Positions 15,666 through 25,613 of a stretch of DNA of 64,000 bases are shown here, one piece after another; the first letter of the stretch is position 1; each line of letters starts with the position of its first letter. The DNA comes from Ramlibacter algicola. GTDB taxonomy: Bacteria > Pseudomonadota > Gammaproteobacteria > Burkholderiales > Burkholderiaceae_C. The stretch covers positions 248,001 through 312,000 of the forward strand of contig NZ_JAEDAO010000001.1 of the NCBI RefSeq assembly GCF_016641735.1. Direction: 5' to 3'. The notes below the pieces were generated by a model. The model was not told the DNA's origin and did no database searches. It saw nothing but the letters and a program-made list of their open reading frames with translations. A program made the position numbers and the translations under genes.

Positions 15666-16619
15666 TCAGAACCGGTTGCGCAGCTGGTTCGCGACCATTT
15701 CGCCCAGCGTGGCGTGCGCGGGCGGCGTGAAGTAGACGGGGTCTGCATACAGCGTCGAGCCCGGCACCAGGGCCGGGTTCAGCGTCGAGGCCGTGCACAA
15801 CGCCGAATTCACCTGGTTGGGCCCGATGCCGATGCCCGGGCCGGGGTCGACCGAGGTGCACAGCGGCGTCACGACGTTTTCGTAGCCGTAGAGGAGCGGA
15901 TTGGCCGTCACCAGGTTGAACAGGAGCGCGATGTCGCTGTACAGCACGTGCGAGCCGAGATCCACGATGGACACCAGCAGCGAATCGTTGAAGCGGGTGG
16001 TCAGGGCCTCCAGGCGCGCGTTGGCACCGCGCGCGGTGGCCCACGGCGTGCGGCCGAGGTTGTAGGCGCCCAGCACCATGACGTGCTTGGCGCCGGCGTT
16101 GACCAGGCGTCGCACCTGTTGCCCGAGGGCCGCACCGGCGGCCGCCACGTTGGCGGTCGTGGTCGCGCTGTCCTGCTGGCCGTTCAACTCGAGCTGTGCC
16201 TCGGCGATCAGGTCGGCGATGCCACCCTGGACCAGGATCGCGTCGGGCGCCTGCGGGCCGCCGGCGGCCAGGAAGGCGTCGACCTGCATCGCGATGGTCG
16301 GCGTGGACGCGTTGCCCTGGGCGTCGGGCGTCGCGACGACCCGGGCGCTGCCGATCGCGTACGAGGTGCCGCCCGCGCTGCTGGCCGCCAGGGGCAGGCC
16401 GTACGCCAGGGCCACGTTCTGGGTCCAGTTGACCGGGCTGACGTTCGCCGTGTACTGCCTGCCGCCGCGCTGCCCGATGTCGCTGAAGGCGTCACCGAAG
16501 GTGACCAGGCGGCCGGGGATGAACTTGGACACGGTCTCGCTGCCGCCGCCGCAGGCGGACAGCAGGGAAGCCAGGCAGGTGGCCGCCAGCAGGACGCGGC
16601 GCAACCGTTGGAAACGCAT
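15666..16619 (-). CDS. SGNH/GDSL-fold lipoprotein with altered catalytic residues
   Basis: A 317-residue exported lipoprotein with a lipobox ending LLSAC at Cys23. The body matches the GDSL/SGNH esterase fold: block I GRLVTFGDAFSDIGQ at 37-50, a GGIADLIAE block resembling the Gly block, and a C-terminal DPVYFTPPAHATLGE block. In active GDSL enzymes block I reads GDS with the nucleophilic serine, but here residue 44 is alanine (GCC codon checked). The terminal DxxH motif has Tyr296 where the catalytic histidine is expected, while Asp293 is kept. It may therefore be a non-hydrolytic binding protein; an alternative nucleophile (Ser46) cannot be excluded. Confidence 0.82.
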   Translation of the reverse strand: MRFQRLRRVLLAATCLASLLSACGGGSETVSKFIPGRLVTFGDAFSDIGQRGGRQYTANVSPVNWTQNVALAYGLPLAASSAGGTSYAIGSARVVATPDAQGNASTPTIAMQVDAFLAAGGPQAPDAILVQGGIADLIAEAQLELNGQQDSATTTANVAAAGAALGQQVRRLVNAGAKHVMVLGAYNLGRTPWATARGANARLEALTTRFNDSLLVSIVDLGSHVLYSDIALLFNLVTANPLLYGYENVVTPLCTSVDPGPGIGIGPNQVNSALCTASTLNPALVPGSTLYADPVYFTPPAHATLGEMVANQLRNRF

Positions 16620-16685
16620 GGGGAGGTTCTCCGGAAAAGCGACGGCTAGTGTAACGAGAGCTCGTCAACGGCCCACGAAGCGCGG

Positions 16686-17684
16686 TCAGCCCGCTGCCGC
16701 AGCGCGTTGCAGGCGGTCGCGCACGCCGTCCCAGGCCGCGTCGGCCGGCGGCGTCTCGATCCAGATCAACTGCACGCCCTGGTCGTCGAACTCGCGCAGC
16801 ACGGCGAAGAGCAGGCGCGCCGCTTCGGCGGCGTCGTCCGGCATGCGGCGGCGCACGACGCCCGCGGCCGGCGTGCGAAGGATGGCGCGCGACCACACCG
16901 CGATGTTTCGGGCTTCGGCCCCGAGCACGTCGAGCGCGGTCTGCAGCGCGCCGGCTTCCATCAGCCGCAGCCGCGCGCGCGGCGCGTAGTGCGCCTCCAG
17001 CGTGCCCGACGCACGCGGCGCGGCGCGGTCGACGTCCTCGGGCCGCGCGAGCGCCTGGCCGGCCGCGGCTTCGATGCGGGCAACGTCCAGCATGCCGGGA
17101 CGCAGCAGGACCGGGCGGCCGCGCGTGCAGTCGACGATGGCCGATTCGATGCCGACCTGGCACGGCCCGCCATCGAGCACCAGCAGCCCGGGGCCGAATT
17201 CGGACTGCACGTGGGCCGCGGTGGTCGGGCTGACGCGGCCGAACTTGTTCGCGCTCGGCCCGGCGATGCCGTGCACGGGCGGTTGCGCCGTGGCGCACGC
17301 GCGCAGCAGGGCCTGCGCCGCGGGATGCGCAGGGCAACGCACGCCGATGGTGTCCTGCCCGCCGGCCGCGACGTCCGCGATGCCGCCGCGGCGCGGCAGG
17401 ATCAGCGTCAGCGGGCCGGGCCAGAAAGCGTCGATCAGCCGCCGCGCGAAATCGGGAATGCTGCTGGCGAACACGCCGGCCGCGGCCGCATCGGCCACGT
17501 GCACGATCAGCGGATGGTCCGCCGGCCGGCCCTTGGCGCGGAAGATGCCGGCCACCGCATCGCCGTTGCCCGCGTCGGCGCCCAGGCCGTACACCGTTTC
17601 GGTCGGGAACGCGACCAGCTCGCCGGCCTGCAGCGCCTGCACGGCGGCTTCGATCGCGGCGGGATCACGGGCATCGCGCAGCAC
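16686..17684 (-). CDS. Threonylcarbamoyl-AMP synthase (Sua5/TsaC, long form)
   Basis: Makes threonylcarbamoyl-AMP from threonine, bicarbonate and ATP for tRNA t6A modification. The 332 residues are the long Sua5 form. The YrdC domain (about 5-200) has LVAFPTETVYGLGADAGN, FRAKGRPADHPLIVHV and GIAGPSANKFGRVSP. A linker HYAPRARLRL leads to the C-terminal Sua5 domain. The start is GTG at 17684 (V-LRDARDP), four bases after the purK stop; no ATG fits, and the family N-terminus matches this choice. It is last in purE-purK-sua5. Confidence 0.93.
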   Translation of the reverse strand: MLRDARDPAAIEAAVQALQAGELVAFPTETVYGLGADAGNGDAVAGIFRAKGRPADHPLIVHVADAAAAGVFASSIPDFARRLIDAFWPGPLTLILPRRGGIADVAAGGQDTIGVRCPAHPAAQALLRACATAQPPVHGIAGPSANKFGRVSPTTAAHVQSEFGPGLLVLDGGPCQVGIESAIVDCTRGRPVLLRPGMLDVARIEAAAGQALARPEDVDRAAPRASGTLEAHYAPRARLRLMEAGALQTALDVLGAEARNIAVWSRAILRTPAAGVVRRRMPDDAAEAARLLFAVLREFDDQGVQLIWIETPPADAAWDGVRDRLQRAAAAG

Positions 17685-17688
17685 GGAC

Positions 17689-18846
17689 TCAGAACCCTTC
17701 GAGGCCCAGCACCTCGCACGCGCGACGGGCGGTCGCGCGCGCATCGGCCAGGTGCGCGGCGGTGCAGGTGAGGTGGCCCATCTTGCGGCCGGGGCGCGCT
17801 TCGGCCTTGCCGTACAGGTGCAGGTGGGCGCCCGGCAGCGCGAGCACGTCGGCCCAGGCGGGCTCGCGTTCGCTGCCATGCGTGAACCACAGGTCGCCCA
17901 GCAGGTTCAGCATCACAGCGGCGCTGTGCTGGCGCGGCTGCACCAGCGGCAGCCCCGCGAGCGTGCGCACCTGCAGCTCGAATTGCGACACGTCGGCGCC
18001 GTCGATGCTCCAGTGCCCGCTGTTGTGCGGGCGCGGGGCCATCTCGTTGACCACCAGCGCGCCGTCGTGCAGCACGAAGAATTCGACGCAGAGCACGCCG
18101 ACGTAGCCGATGCCCTGCGCCACCGCACGCGTCGCTTCGACCGCGCGTTGGGCGACGTCGTCGGGGACCACGCCGGCGCCGACTTCGGTGACGGCCAGGA
18201 TGCCGTCGCGGTGCAGGTTGCGCTGCACCGGCAGGTTGACCATTGCTCCGTCGACGCCGCGCGCGACAACCACCGAGCATTCGAACGCCAGCGGCAGCAA
18301 CTTCTCGAGCACGCAGGGCACGCGCTGCATGCGATCCCAGGCGGCGGCGAGCGCCTGCGGCGAGTCGACGCGGGCCTGGCCCTTGCCGTCGTAGCCGAGC
18401 CGCGCGGTCTTCAGGATGCCGGGCAGCAGGTCGGCGCGGACCGCGGCGAGTTGCTCGGGCGTTTCGATGACCGCATGCGGCGCGACGGGCACGCCGCAGC
18501 GCGTGAAGTGCGCTTTCTCCTGCGTGCGGTCCTGCGCCACCGCCACCGCGTCGGCGGACGGATGCACGGGGCGTTGCGCGGCGAGCGTGCGCAACGCCTG
18601 CGCGGGCACGTTCTCGAACTCGGTGGTGATCGCTTGCGCCGCTTGCGCGAGGTCGCGCAAGCCGGTCTCGTCGAGGTAGCCGGTGCGCACGTGGTGGTGG
18701 CTGACGCGGCCGGCCGGGCTGTCCGCATCCGCGTCTAGAACAGCCGTCGAATAGCCGAGCGCCTGTGCGGCATGCACGAACATGCGGCCGAGCTGGCCAC
18801 CGCCCATCACGCCCAGCGTCGCGCCGGGAAGCAGGGGGCCGCTCAT
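17689..18846 (-). CDS. purK: 5-(carboxyamino)imidazole ribonucleotide synthase PurK
   Basis: An ATP-grasp enzyme of 385 residues that converts AIR, ATP and bicarbonate to N5-CAIR in de novo purine synthesis. The N-terminal [20 protein letters not shown] nucleotide-fold loop, [12 protein letters not shown], the ATP-grasp strand [25 protein letters not shown] and a C-terminal [16 protein letters not shown] are all present. The ATG at 18846 overlaps the purE stop (ATGA), so purE and purK are coupled. Confidence 0.97.
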   Translation of the reverse strand: MSGPLLPGATLGVMGGGQLGRMFVHAAQALGYSTAVLDADADSPAGRVSHHHVRTGYLDETGLRDLAQAAQAITTEFENVPAQALRTLAAQRPVHPSADAVAVAQDRTQEKAHFTRCGVPVAPHAVIETPEQLAAVRADLLPGILKTARLGYDGKGQARVDSPQALAAAWDRMQRVPCVLEKLLPLAFECSVVVARGVDGAMVNLPVQRNLHRDGILAVTEVGAGVVPDDVAQRAVEATRAVAQGIGYVGVLCVEFFVLHDGALVVNEMAPRPHNSGHWSIDGADVSQFELQVRTLAGLPLVQPRQHSAAVMLNLLGDLWFTHGSEREPAWADVLALPGAHLHLYGKAEARPGRKMGHLTCTAAHLADARATARRACEVLGLEGF

Positions 18847-19337
18847 GCGCTGGGCGGCACGGTCATCGTGCGCGCCGCGTCAGTCTGGCGGGCGCGGAAG
18901 GCGTCGAGCCTGGCGCGCAACTCGGGGCTGGCGCCGGCCAGCATCGCGACCGCGAACAACGCGGCATTCGCGGCGCCTGCTTCGCCGATGGCGAACGTCG
19001 CGACCGGGATGCCCTTGGGCATCTGCACGATGCTGTGCAGGGAGTCGACACCCATCAGGTGGCGGCTGGGCACCGGCACGCCCAGCACCGGGACGGTGGT
19101 CTTGGCGGCAAGCATGCCCGGCAGGTGTGCAGCCCCGCCCGCGCCGGCAATGATGGCCTGCAGGCCGCGGCCCGCGGCCTCCTGCGCGTAGGCGAACATC
19201 TCGTCCGGCATGCGGTGCGCCGACACGACCCGCGCCTCATGCGGGATGCCGAATTCCTGGAGAATCTGCACTGCGTGCTGCATGGTGGTCCAGTCGCTGC
19301 TGGATCCCATCACCACGCCGACCTGGACCGGGGGCAT
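18843..19337 (-). CDS. purE: N5-carboxyaminoimidazole ribonucleotide mutase PurE
   Basis: A 164-residue class I PurE that moves the carboxylate from N5-CAIR to C4. Diagnostic motifs are [32 protein letters not shown] and [19 protein letters not shown]. An AGGAGC site lies nine bases before the ATG. It is followed by overlapping purK. The upstream neighbour is a divergent thioredoxin-TPR gene, which separates purE from purC. Confidence 0.97.
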   Translation of the reverse strand: MPPVQVGVVMGSSSDWTTMQHAVQILQEFGIPHEARVVSAHRMPDEMFAYAQEAAGRGLQAIIAGAGGAAHLPGMLAAKTTVPVLGVPVPSRHLMGVDSLHSIVQMPKGIPVATFAIGEAGAANAALFAVAMLAGASPELRARLDAFRARQTDAARTMTVPPSA

Positions 19338-19357
19338 GCGCTGCTCCTAAAGAACGA

Positions 19358-19363
19358 ATTTTA
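19358..19363 (-). promoter_or_regulatory. Probable -10 element of purE
   Basis: On the minus strand CTTAAAATTC contains TAAAAT about 20 bases before the purE ATG, in the short AT-rich gap shared with the divergent thioredoxin gene. The same CTTAAAATTC string precedes the desaturase-like gene near 63010, which supports its being a promoter element here. No clear -35 was identified. Confidence 0.45.
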
Positions 19364-19383
19364 AGGTTACGAGCCCCACACCC

Positions 19384-20277
19384 ATGATCGACGTCACGCT
19401 GGAGAACTTCGAAGCCGAAGTCATCGCCGCTTCCATGACCCAGCCCGTGCTGGTGGATTTCTGGGCCACGTGGTGCGGCCCCTGCAAGGTGATCGGCCCG
19501 ATCCTGGAGAAGCTCGAGGCCGACTACGCCGGGCGCTTCAAGCTGGTGAAGATCGATTCGGACCAGGAGCAGCAGCTGGCCGCCGCGTTCGGCATCCGCA
19601 GCATCCCCACGGTCATCCTGCTGGTGAACGGCCAGCCGGTGGACGGCTTCATGGGCGCGCTGCCGGAAGGCCAGATCCGCCAGTTCCTCGACAAGCACCT
19701 GCCAGAAGCAGCTCTCGAAGAAGAGGAACTGCCGGTCGAGGAGGAGCCGCAGGACGCGGGCGCGCAGCTGGAAAAACTGCAGCACGCGGTGGCCACGGAC
19801 CCCTCGGACGACGACGCGCGCTTCGAGTACGTCAAGGCGCTGCTGCTGGCGGGCCGGGCCGACGATGCGAAGACGGCGTTCGCGCCGGTGGCGTCCAAGG
19901 CCGGCGTTTCGCGCAAGCTGGACGCGTTGCAGCGCGTGATCGAGGCCAACGACTTCGCGGCGTCGCAAGGCCCCGCGGCGCAGGTGATCGCCGGCTTCGA
20001 TTCGAAGATCGGCGCGAACAAGCGGGACTTCGAAGCCCGCTTCGGTCGCGCGCGCGTGCTCGCAGCGCAGCGCCGCTGGACCGACGCGATGGACGAACTG
20101 CTGGAGATCCTGATGCGCGACAAGTCCTGGAACGAGGACGCCGCGCGCAAGGCCTACATCGCCATCCTCGAAGTCATCGAGCCGGCCAAGCCGAAGGTGG
20201 CCGATGGCCAGATCCCGCCGGATGACCCGACCGTGGCGACGTACCGCCGGCGGTTGTCCAGCGTCGTGCTGAGCTGA
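19384..20277 (+). CDS. Thioredoxin-TPR co-chaperone CnoX/YbbN
   Basis: A 297-residue protein with an N-terminal thioredoxin domain (1-108) and a C-terminal TPR-like region (about 130-297). Homologues (YbbN/CnoX) hold unfolded proteins under oxidative stress and pass them to GroEL or DnaK. The active site here is W30-C-G-P-C34, a full CxxC, unlike the SxxC of E. coli CnoX, so it should be redox active. The domains are joined by an acidic linker LEEEELPVEEEPQD (about 116-129). It sits on the plus strand between purC and purE, interrupting a run of purine genes. Confidence 0.9.
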   Translation: MIDVTLENFEAEVIAASMTQPVLVDFWATWCGPCKVIGPILEKLEADYAGRFKLVKIDSDQEQQLAAAFGIRSIPTVILLVNGQPVDGFMGALPEGQIRQFLDKHLPEAALEEEELPVEEEPQDAGAQLEKLQHAVATDPSDDDARFEYVKALLLAGRADDAKTAFAPVASKAGVSRKLDALQRVIEANDFAASQGPAAQVIAGFDSKIGANKRDFEARFGRARVLAAQRRWTDAMDELLEILMRDKSWNEDAARKAYIAILEVIEPAKPKVADGQIPPDDPTVATYRRRLSSVVLS

Positions 20278-20297
20278 CCTGCGGACGCAAGAAGCAG

Positions 20298-20327
20298 GTC
20301 GTCCCGGCGAACGCCGGGATCCAGACC
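20298..20327. repeat. REP-like palindromic element
   Basis: The string gtcgtcccggcgaacgccgg, continuing gatccagacc, contains the stem cccggc-gaac-gccggg. It resembles the scattered repeats (cgtcatcccggcgaaagcc-type ending in gggatcca) known in many beta- and gammaproteobacterial genomes. It lies exactly between convergent cnoX and purC, where it may also end transcription. Confidence 0.6.
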
Positions 20328-21236
20328 TCAGGTCGTCAACCGTTCCAGCGCCTCGCGGTACTTGCCCGCGGTTTTCTCGATGACGTCCTGCGGCAGCTTC
20401 GGCGCCGGCGGCTTCTTGTCCCAGGGCTTGCCGTCGATGCGCACCTGCTCCAGCCAGTCGCGCACGAACTGCTTGTCGTAGCTGGGCGGGTTGTCGCCGC
20501 GCGCGAAAGCCGCGTCGTAGCCTTCGACGGGCCAGTAGCGCGACGAATCGGGCGTCAGCACCTCGTCCATCAACACCAGTCGCCCCTGCGGGTCGAGGCC
20601 GAACTCGAACTTGGTGTCCGCGATGATCATGCCCTTGGCCAGCGCGATCTTCGCGGCCTCGGCGTAGATCGCGATGCTGGTGTCGCGGATCTTCGCGGCG
20701 AGGTCCGGGCCGACCATCTCCACCGTCTTCTCGTAGGTGATGTTCTCGTCGTGCTCGCCCATCTCGGCCTTGGCCGCGGGCGTGTAGATCGGCTGCGGCA
20801 GGCGGCTGGCGTTCTTCAGCCCCGCAGGCAGCGGCACGCCGCACACGGACTGCGTGTCCTGGTACTCCTTCCAGCCGCTGCCCGCGAGGTAGCCGCGCAC
20901 GACGGCCTCGATCGGCAGCGGCTTGAGCCGCTGCACGAGCATCGAGCGGCCGACCACCTGCTGCACCTCGGCCGAGTCGACGACGCTCTCGGGCACTTCG
21001 CCGGTCAGGTGGTTGGGGCACAGGTGGCCCAGCTTGCCGAACCAGAACAGCGCCATCTGCGTGAGCAGCTCGCCCTTGCCCGGAATGGGCTCGCCCATGA
21101 TCACGTCGAACGCCGAGAGGCGGTCGCTGGCGACCATCAGGATGCGGTCGTTGCCGACGGCGTAGTTGTCACGCACCTTGCCGCGCGCCAGCAGCGGCAG
21201 CGAAGTGATCGACGAGGTGTGCAGGGCGGAGGTCAT
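20328..21236 (-). CDS. purC: SAICAR synthetase PurC
   Basis: Phosphoribosylaminoimidazole-succinocarboxamide synthase, 302 residues, catalysing the ATP-dependent ligation of aspartate to CAIR. Motifs include [49 protein letters not shown] and [32 protein letters not shown], in segments along the protein. It lies downstream of fba on the same strand but is separated from it by a good intrinsic terminator, so it probably has its own promoter. Confidence 0.97.
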   Translation of the reverse strand: MTSALHTSSITSLPLLARGKVRDNYAVGNDRILMVASDRLSAFDVIMGEPIPGKGELLTQMALFWFGKLGHLCPNHLTGEVPESVVDSAEVQQVVGRSMLVQRLKPLPIEAVVRGYLAGSGWKEYQDTQSVCGVPLPAGLKNASRLPQPIYTPAAKAEMGEHDENITYEKTVEMVGPDLAAKIRDTSIAIYAEAAKIALAKGMIIADTKFEFGLDPQGRLVLMDEVLTPDSSRYWPVEGYDAAFARGDNPPSYDKQFVRDWLEQVRIDGKPWDKKPPAPKLPQDVIEKTAGKYREALERLTT

Positions 21237-21256
21237 GGGCGGCGCCTCGAAAAGAA

Positions 21257-21281
21257 AACGGCCCGCGACGTGCGGGCCGTT
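21257..21281 (-). terminator. Intrinsic terminator after fba
   Basis: On the minus strand a 10-bp perfect stem (aacggcccgc / gcgggccgtt) with a 5-base loop is followed by ttttcttttc. It closes the pgk-pyk-fba unit before purC. Confidence 0.85.
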
Positions 21282-21306
21282 GATTATCGCAATCGGGGTG
21301 GTGGCG

Positions 21307-22371
21307 TCAGTTGACGGTCTGGGCCAGCTCGCCCTTGGCGTACTTCTGCGCCACGACCTGCAGCGTGTCGCCCTTGATCTTGCCGGCCTGGCCTTCGCAG
21401 CCGAACTCGATGTAGCGCTGCTTGCAGACCTGCTTGGCGGCTTCGCGCGCCGGCTTCATCCACTCGCGCATGTCGAACTTGTCCGGGTTCTCGGCGAGGA
21501 ACTTGCGCACCGCGCCCGTCATCGCCAGGCGGATGTCGGTGTCGATGTTGATCTTCCGCACGCCGTGCTTGATCGCTTCCTGGATCTCCTCGACGGGCAC
21601 GCCGTAGGTTTCCTTCATCTTGCCGCCGTACTGGTTGATGATGGCCAGCAGGTCCTGCGGTACCGACGAGGAGCCGTGCATCACCAGGTGCGTGTTCGGG
21701 ATGCGGCGGTGGATTTCCTTGATGCGGTCGATCGCCAGGATGTCGCCGGTGGGCTTGCGCGAGAACTTGTACGCGCCGTGGCTGGTGCCGATGGCGATGG
21801 CCAGCGCGTCCAGCTGCGTCTTCTTGACGAAGTCGGCGGCCTGCTCGGGATCGGTCAGCAGCTGCTCGCGCGTCATCGTGGAGTCGGTGCCGTGGCCGTC
21901 TTCCTTGTCGCCACGCATGGTCTCCAGCGACCCGAGGCAGCCCAGCTCGCCTTCGACGGTGACGCCCAGCTGGTGCGCCATGTCGACGACCTTGCGCGTG
22001 ACGTCGACGTTGTAGTCGTAGCTGGCGATGGTCTTGCCATCGGCTTCCAGCGAGCCGTCCATCATCACCGACGAGAAGCCCAGCTTGATGGCGCCGGCAC
22101 ACACGTCGGGGCTCTGGCCATGGTCCTGGTGCATCACCAGCGGGATGGAGGGATAGGCCTCGAGCGCGGCCTGGATCAGGTGCTTGACGAAGGGCTCGCC
22201 CGCGTACTTGCGTGCGCCGGCGCTGGCCTGCAGGATCACCGGCGAACCGGTCTCCTTGGCCGCTTCCATCACGGCCTGCACCTGCTCGAGGTTGTTGACG
22301 TTGAAGGCCGGGATCCCGTAGCCGTTGGCGGCGGCGTGGTCCAGCAGTTCGCGCATGGAAACAATGGGCAT
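21307..22371 (-). CDS. fbaA: Fructose-bisphosphate aldolase, class II
   Basis: A 354-residue zinc-dependent aldolase that cleaves fructose-1,6-bisphosphate to DHAP and glyceraldehyde-3-phosphate (or the reverse in gluconeogenesis). The start is ATG at 22371 ([14 protein letters not shown]). Visible motifs are [10 protein letters not shown] with the zinc-binding histidine, [25 protein letters not shown] and [11 protein letters not shown], plus the phosphate-binding [11 protein letters not shown]. It is third in the pgk-pyk-fba order and is followed by a terminator. Confidence 0.97.
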   Translation of the reverse strand: MPIVSMRELLDHAAANGYGIPAFNVNNLEQVQAVMEAAKETGSPVILQASAGARKYAGEPFVKHLIQAALEAYPSIPLVMHQDHGQSPDVCAGAIKLGFSSVMMDGSLEADGKTIASYDYNVDVTRKVVDMAHQLGVTVEGELGCLGSLETMRGDKEDGHGTDSTMTREQLLTDPEQAADFVKKTQLDALAIAIGTSHGAYKFSRKPTGDILAIDRIKEIHRRIPNTHLVMHGSSSVPQDLLAIINQYGGKMKETYGVPVEEIQEAIKHGVRKINIDTDIRLAMTGAVRKFLAENPDKFDMREWMKPAREAAKQVCKQRYIEFGCEGQAGKIKGDTLQVVAQKYAKGELAQTVN

Positions 22372-22507
22372 GGTGCAGTCCTGCAATGGTTGGAAAGCGG
22401 TGCGCCGCGGCCCGTCGGGCGGCGCGGCGCTTTGCAGGAATTCTAGCGGTGGGGTCCACGCCCGTGGGGCGTAGCGCGGCCGTGGGCGCGCGGTCGGGTT
22501 GGCCCGT

Positions 22508-23941
22508 TCAGGCCACCCGGCAGATCTTGAGCATGTTGGTGCCGCCCGGCGCGCCCATCGGTTCGCCGCAGGTGATGGCGTAGATGTCGCCCGACGTCAC
22601 GATGCCGCGGCGCTTGAGGTGCGCCTCAGCGTCGCTGAGCGCCGTGTCGCGGTCCGCGCTCTGGTCCATCAGCAGCGGGCGCACGTTGCGGTACAGGGCC
22701 ATCTTGCGCTGCGTCTCCACGCGCGGCGTCAACGCATAGATCGGGATGTGGATGCGGTGGCGGCTCATCCACAGCGCGGTCGAGCCGGAATCTGTCAGCG
22801 CCACGATCGCCTTGCAGCCGAGGTGGTAGGCCGTGAACAGCGCGCCCATCGCGATCGACTGGTCGATGCGCTGGAAGTTCATGCCCTTGAAGTCGGCGTC
22901 GAGCGCGACGTCCTCGGCCATCTCCGCCTCGGCGCAGATGTTGGCCATCTCGATCACGGTCTCGACCGGGTACTTGCCGGCGGCCGTCTCGGCGCTGGTC
23001 ATCACGGCGTCGGTGCCGTCGAGCACGGCGTTGGCGACGTCGCTGACCTCGGCGCGCGTGGGCACCGGGTTGGTGATCATCGACTCCATCATCTGGGTGG
23101 CCGTGATCACCACCTTGTCGCACTCGCGCGCGAGCCGGATCATCTTCTTCTGCAGCGCCGGCACCGCGGCGTTGCCGACTTCCACCGCCAGGTCGCCGCG
23201 CGCGACCATGATGCCGTCGCTGGCGCGCAGGATGGCCTCGAGGTTCGGGATCGCCTCGGCGCGTTCGATCTTGGCGATCAGCCCCGGCTTGTGGCGGTAG
23301 TCGGCCCCCGCCACGTTGCACAGCTGGCGCGCCATCTCCATGTCGGTGGCCGTCTTCGGGAAGCTCACCGCCACGTAGTCGGCCTTGAAGGCCATCGCCG
23401 TGCGGATGTCCTCCATGTCCTTGGCGGTCAGCGCGGGCGCCGTGAGGCCGCCGCCCTGCTTGTTGATGCCCTTGTTGTTGGACAGCACGCCACCCAGCTT
23501 GACGGTGGTGTGGACCTGCTCACCGCGCACTTCGTCGACGGTCAGCACGATCAGGCCGTCGTTGAGCAGCAGGACGTCGCCCGGGCGCACGTCGCGCGGC
23601 AACTCCTTGTAATCCAGGCCCACGCCATGCACGTCGCCCGGTTCGGCGCGCGATGCATCGAGCACGAACTTCGCACCGGGATCGAGCTGCACCTTGCCTT
23701 CGGCGAACTTGCCGACGCGGATCTTGGGGCCTTGCAGGTCGGCCATGATGGCCACCTCGCGGCCGGCGGCCTGCGCGGTTTCGCGCACGAGCCGCGCGCG
23801 GTCGATGTGGTCCTGCGCGGTGCCGTGGCTGAAGTTCAGGCGCACGACGTTCACGCCGGCGCGGATCATCTGTTCCAGCGTCTTCGGGTCGCTCGACGCG
23901 GGGCCGAGCGTGGCAACGATCTTGGTGGCGCGGCGGGCCAT
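22508..23941 (-). CDS. pyk: Pyruvate kinase
   Basis: Transfers phosphate from PEP to ADP, the last step of glycolysis. The 477 residues match the family. Motifs are [12 protein letters not shown] at the N-terminus, [14 protein letters not shown], the active-site and metal-binding [14 protein letters not shown], the catalytic region [20 protein letters not shown] and [15 protein letters not shown] in the C-terminal domain. The start at 23941 (MARRATKIV) is favoured over an upstream in-frame codon. The 136-base gap to fba shows only a weak hairpin. Confidence 0.97.
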   Translation of the reverse strand: MARRATKIVATLGPASSDPKTLEQMIRAGVNVVRLNFSHGTAQDHIDRARLVRETAQAAGREVAIMADLQGPKIRVGKFAEGKVQLDPGAKFVLDASRAEPGDVHGVGLDYKELPRDVRPGDVLLLNDGLIVLTVDEVRGEQVHTTVKLGGVLSNNKGINKQGGGLTAPALTAKDMEDIRTAMAFKADYVAVSFPKTATDMEMARQLCNVAGADYRHKPGLIAKIERAEAIPNLEAILRASDGIMVARGDLAVEVGNAAVPALQKKMIRLARECDKVVITATQMMESMITNPVPTRAEVSDVANAVLDGTDAVMTSAETAAGKYPVETVIEMANICAEAEMAEDVALDADFKGMNFQRIDQSIAMGALFTAYHLGCKAIVALTDSGSTALWMSRHRIHIPIYALTPRVETQRKMALYRNVRPLLMDQSADRDTALSDAEAHLKRRGIVTSGDIYAITCGEPMGAPGGTNMLKICRVA

Positions 23942-24004
23942 GGGCAAAGTCCTGTCTCGTGGATGCGCTGGCATTCTCACATGCCGCGCAGCGCGTCGGG
24001 GCTC

Positions 24005-25198
24005 TCAGGCCTTGGCGCGTTGCTGCAGGATCTCGAACGCGGGCAGGGTCTTGCCTTCGAGCACTTCGAGGAAGGCACCGCCGCCGGTGGAGATGTAGCC
24101 GACGTCCTTCTCGATGCCGTACTTGGCGATGGCCGCCAGCGTGTCGCCGCCGCCGGCGATGCTGAAGGCGGACGAGTCGGCGATGGCACGCGCGATGGTT
24201 TCGGTGCCCTTGGCGAACGCGTCGAACTCGAACACGCCGACCGGGCCGTTCCAGACGATGGTGCCGGCAGCCTTGAGCTGGGTGGCCAGGCGTTGCGCTG
24301 TATCCGGACCGATGTCCAGGATCAGGTCGTCCTCGGCGACGTCGTCGGCGCGCTTGACGGTGGCCGGCGCATCGGCCGCGAAGGTCTTGGCCGTCACCAC
24401 GTCGGTCGGGATCGGCACATCGGCGCCGCGCGCCTTCATCGCCTCGATCACCGCGCGCGCTTCGCCAACCAGGTCGGCCTCGGCCAGCGACTTGCCGATC
24501 TTCAGGCCGGCCGCCAGCATGAACGTGTTGGCGATGCCGCCGCCGACGATCAGCTGGTCGACGTTCTTCGCCAGCGATTGCAGGATCGTGAGCTTGGTCG
24601 ACACCTTGGAGCCGGCGACGATCGCCACCAGCGGGCGCTTGGGGTGCGCCAGCGCCTTGGTGATGGCATCGATTTCGGCGGCCAGCAGCGGGCCGGCGCA
24701 AGCGACCTTGGCGTACTGCGCGATGCCGTAGGTGGAAGCTTCGGCACGGTGCGCGGTGCCGAACGCGTCGTGCACGAAGATGTCGCACAGCGCGGCCATC
24801 TTCTTCGCGAGCTCGGGGTCGTTCTTCTTCTCGCCCTTGTTCAGGCGGCAGTTCTCCAGCAGCACGACCTGGCCGGGCTGCACGTCGACGCCGTCGACCC
24901 AGTTCGACTTCAGCGGCACCTCGCGGCCGAGCAGTTCGGACAGCCGCTGCGCCACCGGCGCGAGCGAGTCCTCGGGCTTGAACTCGCCCTCGGTGGGCCG
25001 GCCCAGGTGCGACGTCACCATCACGGCCGCGCCGGCGTCCAGCGCCATGCGGATGCAGGGCACGGAGGCGCGGATGCGGGTGTCCTCGGTGATGCGGCCC
25101 TGGTCGTCCTGCGGCACGTTCAGGTCGGCACGGATGAACACGCGTTGGCCGCGGGCGCGGCCCTGGTCGCACAGGTCGGAAAAGCGCAGGACGTTCAT
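24005..25198 (-). CDS. pgk: Phosphoglycerate kinase
   Basis: A 397-residue enzyme that makes ATP from 1,3-bisphosphoglycerate. N-domain motifs are [16 protein letters not shown] and [14 protein letters not shown]-domain nucleotide-binding motifs are [32 protein letters not shown] and [12 protein letters not shown]. The start is ATG at 25198 ([10 protein letters not shown]). It heads the pgk-pyk-fba unit, a common betaproteobacterial arrangement, and follows azlD after 76 bases. Confidence 0.97.
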   Translation of the reverse strand: MNVLRFSDLCDQGRARGQRVFIRADLNVPQDDQGRITEDTRIRASVPCIRMALDAGAAVMVTSHLGRPTEGEFKPEDSLAPVAQRLSELLGREVPLKSNWVDGVDVQPGQVVLLENCRLNKGEKKNDPELAKKMAALCDIFVHDAFGTAHRAEASTYGIAQYAKVACAGPLLAAEIDAITKALAHPKRPLVAIVAGSKVSTKLTILQSLAKNVDQLIVGGGIANTFMLAAGLKIGKSLAEADLVGEARAVIEAMKARGADVPIPTDVVTAKTFAADAPATVKRADDVAEDDLILDIGPDTAQRLATQLKAAGTIVWNGPVGVFEFDAFAKGTETIARAIADSSAFSIAGGGDTLAAIAKYGIEKDVGYISTGGGAFLEVLEGKTLPAFEILQQRAKA

Positions 25199-25226
25199 GG
25201 CGGTGTCAGCTCGAAAGAGGACCGCG

Positions 25227-25232
25227 ATTGTA
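25227..25232 (-). promoter_or_regulatory. Possible -10 element of pgk
   Basis: TACAAT (five of six consensus) lies 28 bases before the pgk ATG on the minus strand, in the gap after azlD. No good -35 was found at 16-18 bases. Confidence 0.35.
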
Positions 25233-25274
25233 GGCAGCGCGACCAACGCGACAGGACCTGCTGGCCCGACAGCG

Positions 25275-25613
25275 CTACCAGCCGAGGAGGAGGTGCAGGG
25301 GCAGGTAGACCGCCATGCCGCCGGCCATCGTCAGCAGCACCGAGCGGCGCAGGAAGTACAGCAGCGCCCCAACCAGCGCGCCGTAGCAGCGCGCGTCGGT
25401 CCACGGCACCGTGAGCGCGCCCTGCGTGAGCACGACTTCGGGAATGACGACGCCCGCCAGCGCCGCCACGGGGGCGTACTGCAGTGCGCGCGAGGCCCAG
25501 GCCGGCAAGGCCCACGGCCGGTCGAGGATGAAGAAGAAGCAGCGCGTGAGCACGGTGACGCCCGCCAGCCCGGCGATCACGCCCAGCGTCCACCAGTCGG
25601 TGGCGCCGCTCAT
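25275..25613 (-). CDS. azlD: AzlD family branched-chain amino acid exporter subunit
   Basis: A 112-residue membrane protein with about four hydrophobic segments, typical of the small AzlD/YgaH subunit that works with AzlC to export branched-chain amino acids or methionine. Motifs include [15 protein letters not shown] and [19 protein letters not shown]. The ATG at 25613 overlaps the azlC stop (ATGA). Confidence 0.9.
   Translation of the reverse strand: MSGATDWWTLGVIAGLAGVTVLTRCFFFILDRPWALPAWASRALQYAPVAALAGVVIPEVVLTQGALTVPWTDARCYGALVGALLYFLRRSVLLTMAGGMAVYLPLHLLLGW

Noticed and set aside
22447..22507. Possible terminator between pyk and fba
   Set aside because: Only a weak CCACG-cc-CGTGG hairpin without a U-tract. 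The genes are probably co-transcribed.
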